From assembly GCF_031455295.1 (NCBI RefSeq), contig NZ_JAVDSL010000004.1, forward strand, positions 62,001-126,000: a stretch of DNA of 64,000 nt, in the 5' to 3' direction. The stretch's first letter is position 1; every line of letters starts with the position of its first letter. Below, piece by piece: positions 16,279 through 25,272 of this stretch. A program made the translations under genes and the position numbers. This DNA comes from Leifsonia sp. 1010 (GTDB lineage: Bacteria > Actinomycetota > Actinomycetes > Actinomycetales > Microbacteriaceae). The notes beneath the pieces are model-generated. The model had not been told where the DNA came from. It saw only the letters and a list, made by a program, of their open reading frames with translations, and made no database searches.

Positions 16279-16991
16279 GGCGGGGCCGCTCCGGCGTCGT
16301 CGCGGGTGCCCTGGTCGCGTGCATCGCCGCCGCCCTCGCGGGCCTCGGCGCGGCGCGTGTGCCGACCGCGGCTCCCGCCGCGCTGTGCATCCCGATCATC
16401 ATGCCGTGCAGCTCGCCGACGCCGACCCCGACGCCCACGCCGACCGGCACCGGCATCCCGGGCGTCCCCACGCTGCCGATCCCCGGCGCTCCGGGCGCGC
16501 CGACCGCCCCCGGCTCCCCCACCCCGACGCCGACGACTCCGGCGACCCCCGCCGCCCCGGCGGGCCCGGACGCGACCGCCCCGGTCTTCACCCAGCCGCC
16601 CGCGCAGCTGGGCAGCAGCTCGCTGTCGTTCTCGGGGCTCAAGGGCATCAGCGTCGTCACGGTCCCGCTCGCCGACGGCAGCCGCATCCCCGTGCTCAAG
16701 ATCTCGGCAGACAGCATCACCATCGACGGCTTCAGCCTCACCGTCCGCAAGGAGACCGGCCCCAAGCTCGCGACCACCGCCGACCAGATGGCGCTGCGCG
16801 GCAACGTGCAGGTCTACCTCGACTCGGTGACCGCGACCGGCCCCGACGGCAAGACCCTGACCCTCGGCGCGTCCACCCCTCCCCCGGCGGACGGCCTGCC
16901 TCCCCAGCTGCTGCGCGTCACACTGGGGCTCGTCGGGGTGACGGCGGACAGCATCCACTTCACCAAGCCGCACCAGCACCTGACGGACTAG
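16275..16991 (+). CDS. Secreted Pro/Thr-rich protein of the DUF6230/DUF6114 operon
   Basis: A 238-residue protein whose ATG overlaps the previous stop as ATGA. Signal peptide 'MRRGRSGVVAGALVACIAAALAGLGAARV' is followed by a short Cys-containing segment (ALCIPIIMPCSS), a long Pro/Thr/Gly linker (about residues 50-105), and a folded domain from 'VFTQPPAQLGSSSLSFSGLKGISVV' to the end. The folded domain has repeated 'ADSITIDGFSL' / 'ADSIHF' strands, reminiscent of the DUF6230 beta domain. Likely exported and tethered by the linker. The third gene is less conserved than its two partners and I assign no function. Confidence 0.75.
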   Translation: MRRGRSGVVAGALVACIAAALAGLGAARVPTAAPAALCIPIIMPCSSPTPTPTPTPTGTGIPGVPTLPIPGAPGAPTAPGSPTPTPTTPATPAAPAGPDATAPVFTQPPAQLGSSSLSFSGLKGISVVTVPLADGSRIPVLKISADSITIDGFSLTVRKETGPKLATTADQMALRGNVQVYLDSVTATGPDGKTLTLGASTPPPADGLPPQLLRVTLGLVGVTADSIHFTKPHQHLTD

Positions 16992-17009
16992 CGGCCCGCC
17001 TCTATCCAC

Positions 17010-17066
17010 CCAGGTGACGCAACACGCCGTCGGGGCCACGGCGTCGACGGCGTGTCGCGTCAAGTG
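17010..17066. terminator. Palindrome of the TGACGCRACACGCCGT family
   Basis: Arms CACCCAGGTGACGCAACACG and the complementary TGTCGCGTCAAGTGGATGGG (imperfect) enclose a GC-rich loop. The core matches the palindrome at 11508-11558. It sits between the convergent envelope operon and DUF1992 gene and probably ends both transcripts. Confidence 0.65.
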
Positions 17067-17090
17067 GATGGGTAAGAGTGGATGCGGCCC

Positions 17091-17705
17091 TCAGCGGCCG
17101 CGCCGCAGCCGCCGCCGCTCGCGCCAGCTGAGCGCCGCGTACGCCTCCTGCTCGGCCCGCCGCCTGGCATCGGCCTCGCGGATGCGCTCGTCGCGTCGCT
17201 GCCGCCACCGGGCGACCTCCTCATCGACGTCGCGGGTGCGCGTGATCACGGGCGGTCCGCCCTGCAGCTGCCGACGCGCCTCGATCACGCGCCGGTTGAA
17301 GCTCTCGAGGTGCTCGCGCACGGTGCTCTCCGACGCGAGCCGGTCGAGTTTGTCGTCGAGCTCCGCGTCCTCCGTGCGCAGCAGCAGCGCCGGCGGCCCG
17401 AGTCCGGTCAGCTGCTCGCGCTCGATCTTGCGGCGGATCCACCAGTCCGGATCGTGCGTCCCGGTGAGCCCGGGCAGCGGCTTGCCCGCGCCGGGCAGGT
17501 TGTCGAAGTCGCCGCGGCGGATCGCCTGCTGGATCGAGGTCTCCACGATCTGCGCGCGCTGCTCCATGGTGGGCTGGCCGGGATTGGCCTCTTCCACCGG
17601 CTCTCCGCGCGCCTCCGCGTCTCGTCGCAGGCGGTAACGCGCGGCCTCGACGAGCGGGTCGGACTCCCGAGGCGCGCGACGGATGTCGTCGCGGTTGCGG
17701 GCCAT
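17091..17705 (-). CDS. DUF1992 (DnaJ homologue subfamily C member 28-like) protein
   Basis: A 204-residue, highly charged protein. The DUF1992 core is at residues about 45-115: 'QRAQIVETSIQQAIRRGDFDNLPGAGKPLPGLTGTHDPDWWIRRKIEREQLTG', including the invariant F-D-N-L-P-G-x-G-K-P-L. The C-terminal half is a predicted helix or coiled coil with many Arg/Glu (RQRRDERIREADARRRAEQ). The family occurs alone in bacteria and as the DNAJC28 conserved region in eukaryotes; no J domain is present and its function is not known. Monocistronic between two convergent or divergent neighbours. Confidence 0.88.
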   Translation of the reverse strand: MARNRDDIRRAPRESDPLVEAARYRLRRDAEARGEPVEEANPGQPTMEQRAQIVETSIQQAIRRGDFDNLPGAGKPLPGLTGTHDPDWWIRRKIEREQLTGLGPPALLLRTEDAELDDKLDRLASESTVREHLESFNRRVIEARRQLQGGPPVITRTRDVDEEVARWRQRRDERIREADARRRAEQEAYAALSWRERRRLRRGR

Positions 17706-17794
17706 GCGTCCAGGTTACGCCCGGCCACCGACGGTCCGCCGGGGGTTGCGTCCGCGCCCTGGCCGGTGTCGGTGGCAGCGACTACGTTCGGCCC

Positions 17795-18883
17795 ATGGAG
17801 TTCCGCATCGAGGTGCCGCAGACCGTGCTCGACGACCTCCGACGCCGGCTGGAGGCGACGATCCTGCCCGATCCGACGCCGGGCCCTGAGTGGTCGAACG
17901 GCATCCCGCCGCGCGTGCTGGCGGCGCTCGTCGACCGCTGGCGGACGGGATACGACTGGCGCGCGTTCGAGCGGCGGGTCGACGGGTACGAGCAGCGGAT
18001 GGTGCAGCTCGAGGGCTCGGATGTGCACGTCGTGCGCCTTCCAGCCCGTCGCCCGTCCGGCCTCCCGATCGTCCTCACGCACGGCTGGCCCTACTCCTTC
18101 GCATCGATGCTCAATCTCGCCGACCTGCTCGCCGAAGATCGTGACGTGGTGGTTCCGTCCTTGCCCGGGTACGGCTACTCGGGGGTGCTGCCCGAGCCGT
18201 TCTCCTCCCAGGGCGTCGCTCGGCGCTGGAACACGCTGATGACCTCCGAGCTGGGCTACGACCGGTATCTGACCTACGGCGAGGATGTCGGCGCCGGGGT
18301 GAGCGACTGGCTGGCGGGAACGCATCCCGAGTCGGTCGCCGGGATCATCGCCCCGCACGCGTCCTTCTCGGCACGCACCCGCCCGGGCGTCGAGTTGACC
18401 GACGAGGAGACGGAGTTCCTGCAGGCGGTCCACCGCCCCGAAGAATCGGGATACGCGCACATTCAGGGCACGCGTCCCGACACGCTCGCCGCCGCCCTGA
18501 TCGACTCCCCCAGCGGTCTGCTCGCCTGGATCGCCGAGAAGGTGGCCGCGTGGAGTGACGGCGAGGGGCTGGAGCGCTTTGATGTGGATGACGTGCTCAC
18601 CAACGTTGCGCTGTACTGGGTCACGCGGTCCATCGGAACGAGCTTCCGCCCCTACCGCGAGCCGCCCGATGACGACGACCTCCACCCGCTGGTCGAGGTG
18701 CCCGCCGCGATCATCATCCAGCGCCATGAGGCCGCTTACCCGCGGTCGCTCGCCGAGAAGAGCTACACCGACATCCGTTCGTTCGAGCGCCTGGAACACG
18801 GTGGCCACTTCACCGCGTGGGAGGCGCCGGAGGCTATCGCGCGCACGGTGCGTGAACTGGAGATGAACATCGGCAATTCATAG
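17795..18883 (+). CDS. Epoxide hydrolase (EHN N-terminal, alpha/beta hydrolase fold)
   Basis: A 362-residue protein. The EHN domain occupies the first about 105 residues (FRIEVPQTVLDDLRRRLEAT and W-R-T-G-Y-D-W-R-x-F-E at 49-59). The oxyanion HGWP is at residues 96-99, 'PSLPGYGYSG' follows, and the nucleophile Asp is in YGEDVGAG (D164; GGDWG in many homologues). The catalytic His is in LEHGGHFTAWE near the C-terminus. It converts epoxides to diols; physiological substrate unknown. Stands alone, with its own promoter region opposite the DUF1992 gene. Confidence 0.9.
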   Translation: MEFRIEVPQTVLDDLRRRLEATILPDPTPGPEWSNGIPPRVLAALVDRWRTGYDWRAFERRVDGYEQRMVQLEGSDVHVVRLPARRPSGLPIVLTHGWPYSFASMLNLADLLAEDRDVVVPSLPGYGYSGVLPEPFSSQGVARRWNTLMTSELGYDRYLTYGEDVGAGVSDWLAGTHPESVAGIIAPHASFSARTRPGVELTDEETEFLQAVHRPEESGYAHIQGTRPDTLAAALIDSPSGLLAWIAEKVAAWSDGEGLERFDVDDVLTNVALYWVTRSIGTSFRPYREPPDDDDLHPLVEVPAAIIIQRHEAAYPRSLAEKSYTDIRSFERLEHGGHFTAWEAPEAIARTVRELEMNIGNS

Positions 18884-18894
18884 CCGCAGACCCG

Positions 18895-18922
18895 TTGACA
18901 ACGCAGGAAAGCCCTTTACTGT
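18895..18922 (+). promoter_or_regulatory. Consensus sigma-70-type promoter with long leader
   Basis: TTGACA (18895-18900), 16-nt spacer, TACTGT (18917-18922), immediately after the epoxide hydrolase stop and pointing right. Transcription from here would give a leader of about 150 nt before the methyltransferase GTG at 19078. The leader contains GC-rich hairpin potential (around 18955-19020) and no ORF with a good RBS. Confidence 0.55.
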
Positions 18923-19077
18923 GTGCACTAAGCAACGGATGGCAGGCTGGACCGCAGGGGGCGGGCAGCTGTACTGCGTTCCCGGTGCGCGGCGGTCGGC
19001 TTTTTCGGGTGAGCCGGCCGCCGCTAATTCTTGTCCGGCCCTGCCTCGCCGCTCCGGACCTCGGTACGCTGGCCGCC

Positions 19078-19740
19078 GTGACCGATGATGCTGTGGCCGA
19101 TGATGCTGTGACCGATGATCCTGGGACCGCCGCCGAACACCTCCGGGCCGTGCGCGAACGCTTCGACGACCGTGCGCCTACCTACGACGAGAGCGCCATG
19201 CACCGCGACCTCGCCGCCGCGGTCGCGGCCTTCGCCGACCTGAACGGGGTGGATGCGGTGCTCGACGTGGCCACCGGCACCGGCCTGGTGCTCCGCGCCC
19301 TCCGCGACCGCGGCTACACGGGCAGCGCCACCGGCGTGGACCTCTCCCCGCGCATGATCGCCGAGGCCCGCCGACACCTCCCCGACGCCGACCTCCTCGA
19401 GGCGGATGCGACCCGCCTGCCGCTCGGCGACGGCACCTTCGACCTCGTGACGTGCGTCACCGGGCTCCAGCTGTTCCCGCATCCCGTCGCCGCGATCGCC
19501 GAGTGGGCGCGCGTCCTCCGCCCGGGCGGCCGTGCCGTGACGGCGACGTTCCTCACCTTCGATCCGTCGAAGCACCGCTCCGCCCCGCCGCAGGCGTTCA
19601 TCGACCACGCCCCGTTCGACTCGGTCGAGCACCTCGCCGACACCGTGGAGTCCGCCGGCTTCCGCATCGCCCGCACCACAACGTGGACCGATGGCGCCGA
19701 CGAACTCCTCCTCGCCGAACTGACCCTCCCCACCTCCTAA
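19078..19740 (+). CDS. SAM-dependent methyltransferase (Methyltransf_11 type)
   Basis: A 220-residue protein. GTG 19078-19080 is preferred: TACGCT ends 7 nt before it (possible leaderless start), whereas the longer reading begins inside the upstream promoter. The N-terminus contains three near-identical 15-nt repeats (GTGACCGATGATGCT type, 19078-19122), encoding VTDDA-VADDA-VTDDP. Motif I is 'VDAVLDVATGTGLVLRAL', motif II 'ATGVDLSPRMIAEARRHLPDADLLEADATRLPL', and 'LRPGGRAVTATFL' follows; substrate unknown. 'FDDRAPTYDESAMH' before motif I is typical of UbiE/COQ5-like methyltransferases. Confidence 0.85.
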   Translation: MTDDAVADDAVTDDPGTAAEHLRAVRERFDDRAPTYDESAMHRDLAAAVAAFADLNGVDAVLDVATGTGLVLRALRDRGYTGSATGVDLSPRMIAEARRHLPDADLLEADATRLPLGDGTFDLVTCVTGLQLFPHPVAAIAEWARVLRPGGRAVTATFLTFDPSKHRSAPPQAFIDHAPFDSVEHLADTVESAGFRIARTTTWTDGADELLLAELTLPTS

Positions 19741-19749
19741 CCCCGCCTC

Positions 19750-19825
19750 CCCCACCGTCGAGTCCGCACAAACTTGACGCGCGCCCGGCGCGTCTCGTGC
19801 AAAGTTTGCGGACTCGACGGTGGGG
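19750..19825. terminator. Long palindrome between convergent genes
   Basis: Arms CCCACCGTCGAGTCCGCA and TGCGGACTCGACGGTGGG are perfect complements, extended inward by an imperfect CAAACTTGACGCG / CGCGTCTCGTGCAAAGTTT region. It separates the convergent methyltransferase and membrane-protein genes and would stop transcripts from both sides. Confidence 0.65.
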
Positions 19826-19843
19826 GTGGAGCGGCGGGAGGCG

Positions 19844-20491
19844 TCAGGCGCGGGACTCGCGGGCGAGACGCCGCATGGTCCAGAAGCAGCCGAGGAACGC
19901 GAACGCGAGGGCCAGCACCACCTGCGGCAGGTACGCCTGCCACAGCTCGCCGTTGTTGAAGATGTTGTCCGCGAACAGCGCCCAGAAGTCCGCGTCGGTG
20001 AGCGCCTGGGTCAGCGGGATGCCGACCGCGCTGACGAGGTCGGTGAAGATCCCGGCGAGCAGGCTGAGCACCACGGTCACGACCACAATCGCGACGAGCC
20101 CCCAGAAGGCGCCGCGCGTGACGCGCGCCTTCGACCCGGCGCGATACAACCACACGGCTCCCGCCGCGACACCCCACGAGACGATGGAGGCGATGAAGCC
20201 GATGTTCCACAGGATGGTCCACGCGATCACCCCGGCCGGGATGATGACGAGCGCCAGCGCGAGGCCCCGGCCGACACGCTCCTGCTGAGTGAGCGGTCCG
20301 CCGGGCGCGAGGGACTCCGCCGACGGGTACTCGGCCGCGGAAGCCGCGGCGGCATCCGCCGGCGCGTCCGTCTCCGAGTCCGCCGCAGGCGCCTCCGCGG
20401 GCACCGCGGCCGTCGGCTCCCCAGCGGCCGGCTCCGCGGGCGCCAGCTCCCCGTATCGCGGCTGAGTTCGGTCGTCTGTCGCGTCGGTCAC
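19844..20491 (-). CDS. Hypothetical membrane protein (about four TM segments)
   Basis: A 215-residue protein, GTG start at 20489-20491 (VTDATDDRTQ). The first about 75 residues are acidic and Ala/Pro/Glu-rich, probably cytoplasmic and disordered. TM segments follow at 'GLALALVIIPAGVIAWTILWNIGFIASIVSWGVAAGAVWLY', 'GAFWGLVAIVVVTVVLSLLAGIFTDLV' and 'YLPQVVLALAFAFLGCFWTM', with a basic tail RRLARESRA. No catalytic motif is visible. Similar proteins occur in Microbacteriaceae as uncharacterised membrane proteins; function unknown. It is followed by a long palindrome. Confidence 0.75.
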   Translation of the reverse strand: MTDATDDRTQPRYGELAPAEPAAGEPTAAVPAEAPAADSETDAPADAAAASAAEYPSAESLAPGGPLTQQERVGRGLALALVIIPAGVIAWTILWNIGFIASIVSWGVAAGAVWLYRAGSKARVTRGAFWGLVAIVVVTVVLSLLAGIFTDLVSAVGIPLTQALTDADFWALFADNIFNNGELWQAYLPQVVLALAFAFLGCFWTMRRLARESRA

Positions 20492-20600
20492 GCGTGTCCC
20501 CCATCCCGGCCTCCCACCGAGGCGCGGAGGACAGCCTCCCACACCCGCGGGTCGCCAGTCCCGCTCGGGCCACACCCCATTTCGAGGCGCACGGAGACGG

Positions 20601-22091
<1,491 letters not shown>

Positions 22092-22280
22092 TCACGATTT
22101 CACGCGCGACCAGCAATTCTGGTGGATGAGGCGGCCCTTGCCGCAAGCCCCCACCCGACCGGTATCCTGGAAATGCAGGAGGGGCCGTCATCTTCGCGGT
22201 CGAGCACTCTCTGGTCGTCACCCGTGTGGGATGATTTTCGTCTAGCGCCGACCCGACATGCGCCGACCGGAGCCGCCTCG

Positions 22281-24863
22281 ATGCCAGACCATCGCCCCGC
22301 ACCCGTGCACGCGGTCGACCGCCCCGCGCTGTTCGAGTTGCTGGATGTCGGCGTCCGCGGTCCGTTGACCGTCATCATCGCCCCCGCGGGGTCGGGCAAG
22401 ACGGTGCTGCTGTCCCAATGGACGGCCTCGCGCCCCGATCTCGCCGTCGCCTGGTTCCACGCCACGCGAGCCGACCGCGACGTCACGCATTTCGCGCGCC
22501 GCCTAGCCGCCGGCCTCACCGCCGCGCATCCCGCCGTGGCCGAGGTGCGCCCGGCTGCCGAGGCGACCGGCGGGCTCGGCGAGAGCTACCTGGAGGCGCT
22601 CGTCGGCGCCCTGGCGGAAGCGGATGTCGAGATCGTGATCGTCATCGACGACGTCCACGTGCTCCTGCCCGAACTCGTGGACGACCTGTCGAACCTGGCC
22701 GACCGCCTCCCGCCGAACGCCCACCTCGTGCTCGCCTCCCGCTCGGACGCGGGGATGCGGCTGACCCACCACCGCCTGCAGCACGCGCTCGTCGAGATCC
22801 GGCAGCACCAGCTGACGTTCGCGGACGACGAGACGGAAGACCTCCTCGCGCGGCTCACCGGCTCCGCGGTCGACCTCCGCACCGCGGCGACCGTCCGCCA
22901 GCACACCGACGGCTGGGCCGCGGGCGTCCAGCTCGCAGGTCTCACCCTGCGGTCACGGCCCGGCGAGGATCTGGTGGCGAGCCTCGCGGAGTCCGACCGC
23001 CTGATCGTCGACTATCTGGGCGAGGAGGTGCTCGACGCGCAATCGCCCGAGCGGAGGGAGGCCCTGCTGCGGCTGTCCGTCGCCGACGAACTGCATCCCG
23101 ACCTTGTGCCCATCCTCACCGAGGCGGATCTCGGCGTCGACCTGCTGGGCCGGCTCGAGCGGGAGTCGATGTTCCTCTCCGCGCTTCCCGAGAAGCCGGG
23201 CTGGTTCGCCTTCCATGCCCTGTTCCGGAAGCTGATGCGGATGCGCCTCCGGGCGGAGCATCCCGGCCTCGAGCGGACCCTGCTGGTGCGCGTCGCCGAG
23301 TGGTCGCGCGGGCGCGGCGACACCGCGACGGCCGTCGAGGCGCTCCTGCGCGCCCAGGCCTGGGACGACGCGATGGACCTGATCGTCACCTCCGGCCGGG
23401 AGGTGTTCGAGCGCGGCTACGTCGCGACCGTGGCGCGCTGGCTCGGGACGGTGCCGGACGACATCCGACGGACCTCGGTGGATGCGGAGATCATCTACGC
23501 GATCACGTACGGCATGACCGGACGCGCCCGGGAGGCCGCCGAGTTCCTCCGCAGCGTCGCCGCGCGGCCGGACGTCGACCCCGGCCGTCGCGCCGTGGCG
23601 ATGGCCTGGCTGGGCGTCACCGTGCAGTTCAACCCGCCCGCGGAGACCGCATACGAGGAGGCGGCGAGCGCCGTCGCGCTCCTCCTCGCCGACCCGGACC
23701 TCGTCCTGCCCGACCTCCTGCAACTGAACCGCCGCGACCTCCTGCTGGCCGTCTCGCTCGTCGCTGCCGGTCGTGCGCAGCTGTTCCTCGGCAACCTGGA
23801 CGAGTCGCAGGAGTGGATCGAGCGGATGCTGAACTCGGCGGGCGGGCAGTACACGCCGTACCGCATCCACGCGCTCGGGAGTCTGGCCGTGGCCGACGCC
23901 TTCAGCGGGCGGCTCGTGCGCGCCGCCGTCCGGGCCGATGAAGCGCTGCGCCTGGCCGAGGAGTCGGCGCTGCTCGACCATCCCGCCACCGGGGATGCGC
24001 ACATCGCGCTCGCGCTCGTCGCCGTCCGGCGTGGGCGGCCAGGTTTCGGCGCCCTGTCCCTGCGGGAGGGTGTGCTGCGCGCCTCGTGGAACGCCCGGCT
24101 GCAGCTGCTGTGGCTGGCCGTGCTGGCCGAGCGGCTGGGGCTGCCGGCCGGTGCGGAGCCCGAAGTCGCCGATCCCGTCACCGAGGCACCGCCGATCGTG
24201 CAGGTGGAACTGGATGCGCTGCGCCTCCGCCGCGCCCGCCTCGCCGGCCAGTCGGAGCCGGCGCACGACTCTCCGGCCGCGTGGTCGCCGGTCACCTTCG
24301 AGGAGATCGTCGGACGTCTGGCGCGGGGCGACGTCGCGGGTGCCGGACGTCGCCTAGAGGAACTGCCGCCCGCCGCACCTTCGGCCTCGATCGTGGAGCG
24401 CGTCGAGCGCGACGTCGCACAGGGATGGTTCTTGGCCGCGTCCGGCGACCGCGCAGGCTCCGAGCTCCACCTGGCGCGTGCGCTGTCCGTCGCCGAGCCG
24501 GAGGGCCTGATCGACGTCTTCGTGCGTGCCGGCCGTCCCGTTGCCGGGCTGATCGAAGAACTGCCCGGTGCTCCCGACGCCTTCCGTCGCGAGGTGATCC
24601 GGCTCGCGGGGCTGGCCGTCATTTCGCGCGCGCACGAGCTGCCGGACCCGCTCACTCCTCGCGAGCTGGCCATCCTCGCCTACCTGCCGACGCGCCTCTC
24701 CAACGCCGAGATCGCCGCCCGCGGCTACGTGTCCCTGAACACCGTGAAGACCCACATCGCGCGCATCTACCGCAAGCTCGATGTGCAGTCGCGCGCGGCC
24801 GCGGTCGACCGTGCGGCGGAGCTGGGCCTGCTCGAGCCGCTGGCCGTGGTCGACGAGCGCTGA
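22281..24863 (+). CDS. MalT-like LuxR-family ATP-dependent transcriptional regulator
   Basis: An 860-residue STAND/LAL-type regulator. The P-loop 'VIIAPAGSGKTVLLSQWTA' is at residues about 30-48 and the Walker B 'VEIVIVIDDVHVLL' near 115-128. A long TPR-like helical region spans about 330-780 and the C-terminal LuxR HTH ('DPLTPRELAILAYLPTRLSNAEIAARGYVSLNTVKTHIARIYRKLDV') lies at about 790-845. ATP and an unknown inducer would switch multimerisation. ATG 22281 with GGAG 10 nt upstream. CGTCACCCG occurs upstream of this gene (22216-22224) and twice, inverted, after it (24874-24882, 24911-24919), a possible target motif. Divergent from the FAD monooxygenase. Confidence 0.9.
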   Translation: MPDHRPAPVHAVDRPALFELLDVGVRGPLTVIIAPAGSGKTVLLSQWTASRPDLAVAWFHATRADRDVTHFARRLAAGLTAAHPAVAEVRPAAEATGGLGESYLEALVGALAEADVEIVIVIDDVHVLLPELVDDLSNLADRLPPNAHLVLASRSDAGMRLTHHRLQHALVEIRQHQLTFADDETEDLLARLTGSAVDLRTAATVRQHTDGWAAGVQLAGLTLRSRPGEDLVASLAESDRLIVDYLGEEVLDAQSPERREALLRLSVADELHPDLVPILTEADLGVDLLGRLERESMFLSALPEKPGWFAFHALFRKLMRMRLRAEHPGLERTLLVRVAEWSRGRGDTATAVEALLRAQAWDDAMDLIVTSGREVFERGYVATVARWLGTVPDDIRRTSVDAEIIYAITYGMTGRAREAAEFLRSVAARPDVDPGRRAVAMAWLGVTVQFNPPAETAYEEAASAVALLLADPDLVLPDLLQLNRRDLLLAVSLVAAGRAQLFLGNLDESQEWIERMLNSAGGQYTPYRIHALGSLAVADAFSGRLVRAAVRADEALRLAEESALLDHPATGDAHIALALVAVRRGRPGFGALSLREGVLRASWNARLQLLWLAVLAERLGLPAGAEPEVADPVTEAPPIVQVELDALRLRRARLAGQSEPAHDSPAAWSPVTFEEIVGRLARGDVAGAGRRLEELPPAAPSASIVERVERDVAQGWFLAASGDRAGSELHLARALSVAEPEGLIDVFVRAGRPVAGLIEELPGAPDAFRREVIRLAGLAVISRAHELPDPLTPRELAILAYLPTRLSNAEIAARGYVSLNTVKTHIARIYRKLDVQSRAAAVDRAAELGLLEPLAVVDER

Positions 24864-24873
24864 CGCCTGCACT

Positions 24874-24919
24874 CGTCACCCGCTAAACACCTGCATAAGG
24901 TCACCCCGTTCGGGTGACG
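24874..24919. promoter_or_regulatory. Inverted pair of CGTCACCCG motifs
   Basis: CGTCACCCG (24874-24882, plus) and its complement CGGGTGACG (24911-24919) flank a second copy of the core (GGTCACCCC at 24899). The inner pair GTCACCC/GGGTGAC can also form a small hairpin. The site lies between the MalT-like gene and the small gene at 25026; the same 9-mer is in the regulator's own upstream region at 22216-22224. Confidence 0.4.
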
Positions 24920-25025
24920 CCGCCGGCTCCCCCGCGCCTTAGCGTCCTCGGTGTAGTGATGCGACTCTCATGCCGGTCGGCGGTTCGGGCCCTCCGGCCG
25001 GCATGGGTTCGGGGAAGGAGCGGAC

Positions 25026-25232
25026 GTGACCTACATCGATCTGCCCATCGGGCTGACGCCCCGCCGCGGGGCCGAGTTCCATCTGATCCGGTGGACGCGC
25101 GGACGCGAGGAGTGGACGGCCGAGACCATCATCGCGGTCTACATCTCGTCGACCCTGACCGAGTGGATCGTCGACCACCACGGACGCCGGATACGGCTGT
25201 CGCGGCAGGAGTGGCTGCGGTATCTGCCGTGA
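25026..25232 (+). CDS. Small hypothetical protein
   Basis: A 68-residue ORF, GTG start with GGAAGGAG 6 nt upstream, which is strong evidence of translation. The sequence is aromatic-rich and beta-like (EFHLIRWTRGREEWTAETIIAVYISSTLTEWIVDHHGRRIRLS) without a signal peptide or TM helix. No recognised family. It lies 162 nt after the MalT-like regulator, with the CGTCACCCG inverted pair in its upstream region, so it may be a target of that regulator. Its last codons are 40 nt from the convergent Mrr gene. Confidence 0.6.
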   Translation: MTYIDLPIGLTPRRGAEFHLIRWTRGREEWTAETIIAVYISSTLTEWIVDHHGRRIRLSRQEWLRYLP

Positions 25233-25272
25233 GGGCGACGACCGAACGCGGGCTGTGCTGGACCCGGGGCGA

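Noticed and set aside
18929-19077. Known riboswitch upstream of the methyltransferase
   Set aside because: The leader has hairpin potential but no recognisable SAM, SAH or other conserved core.
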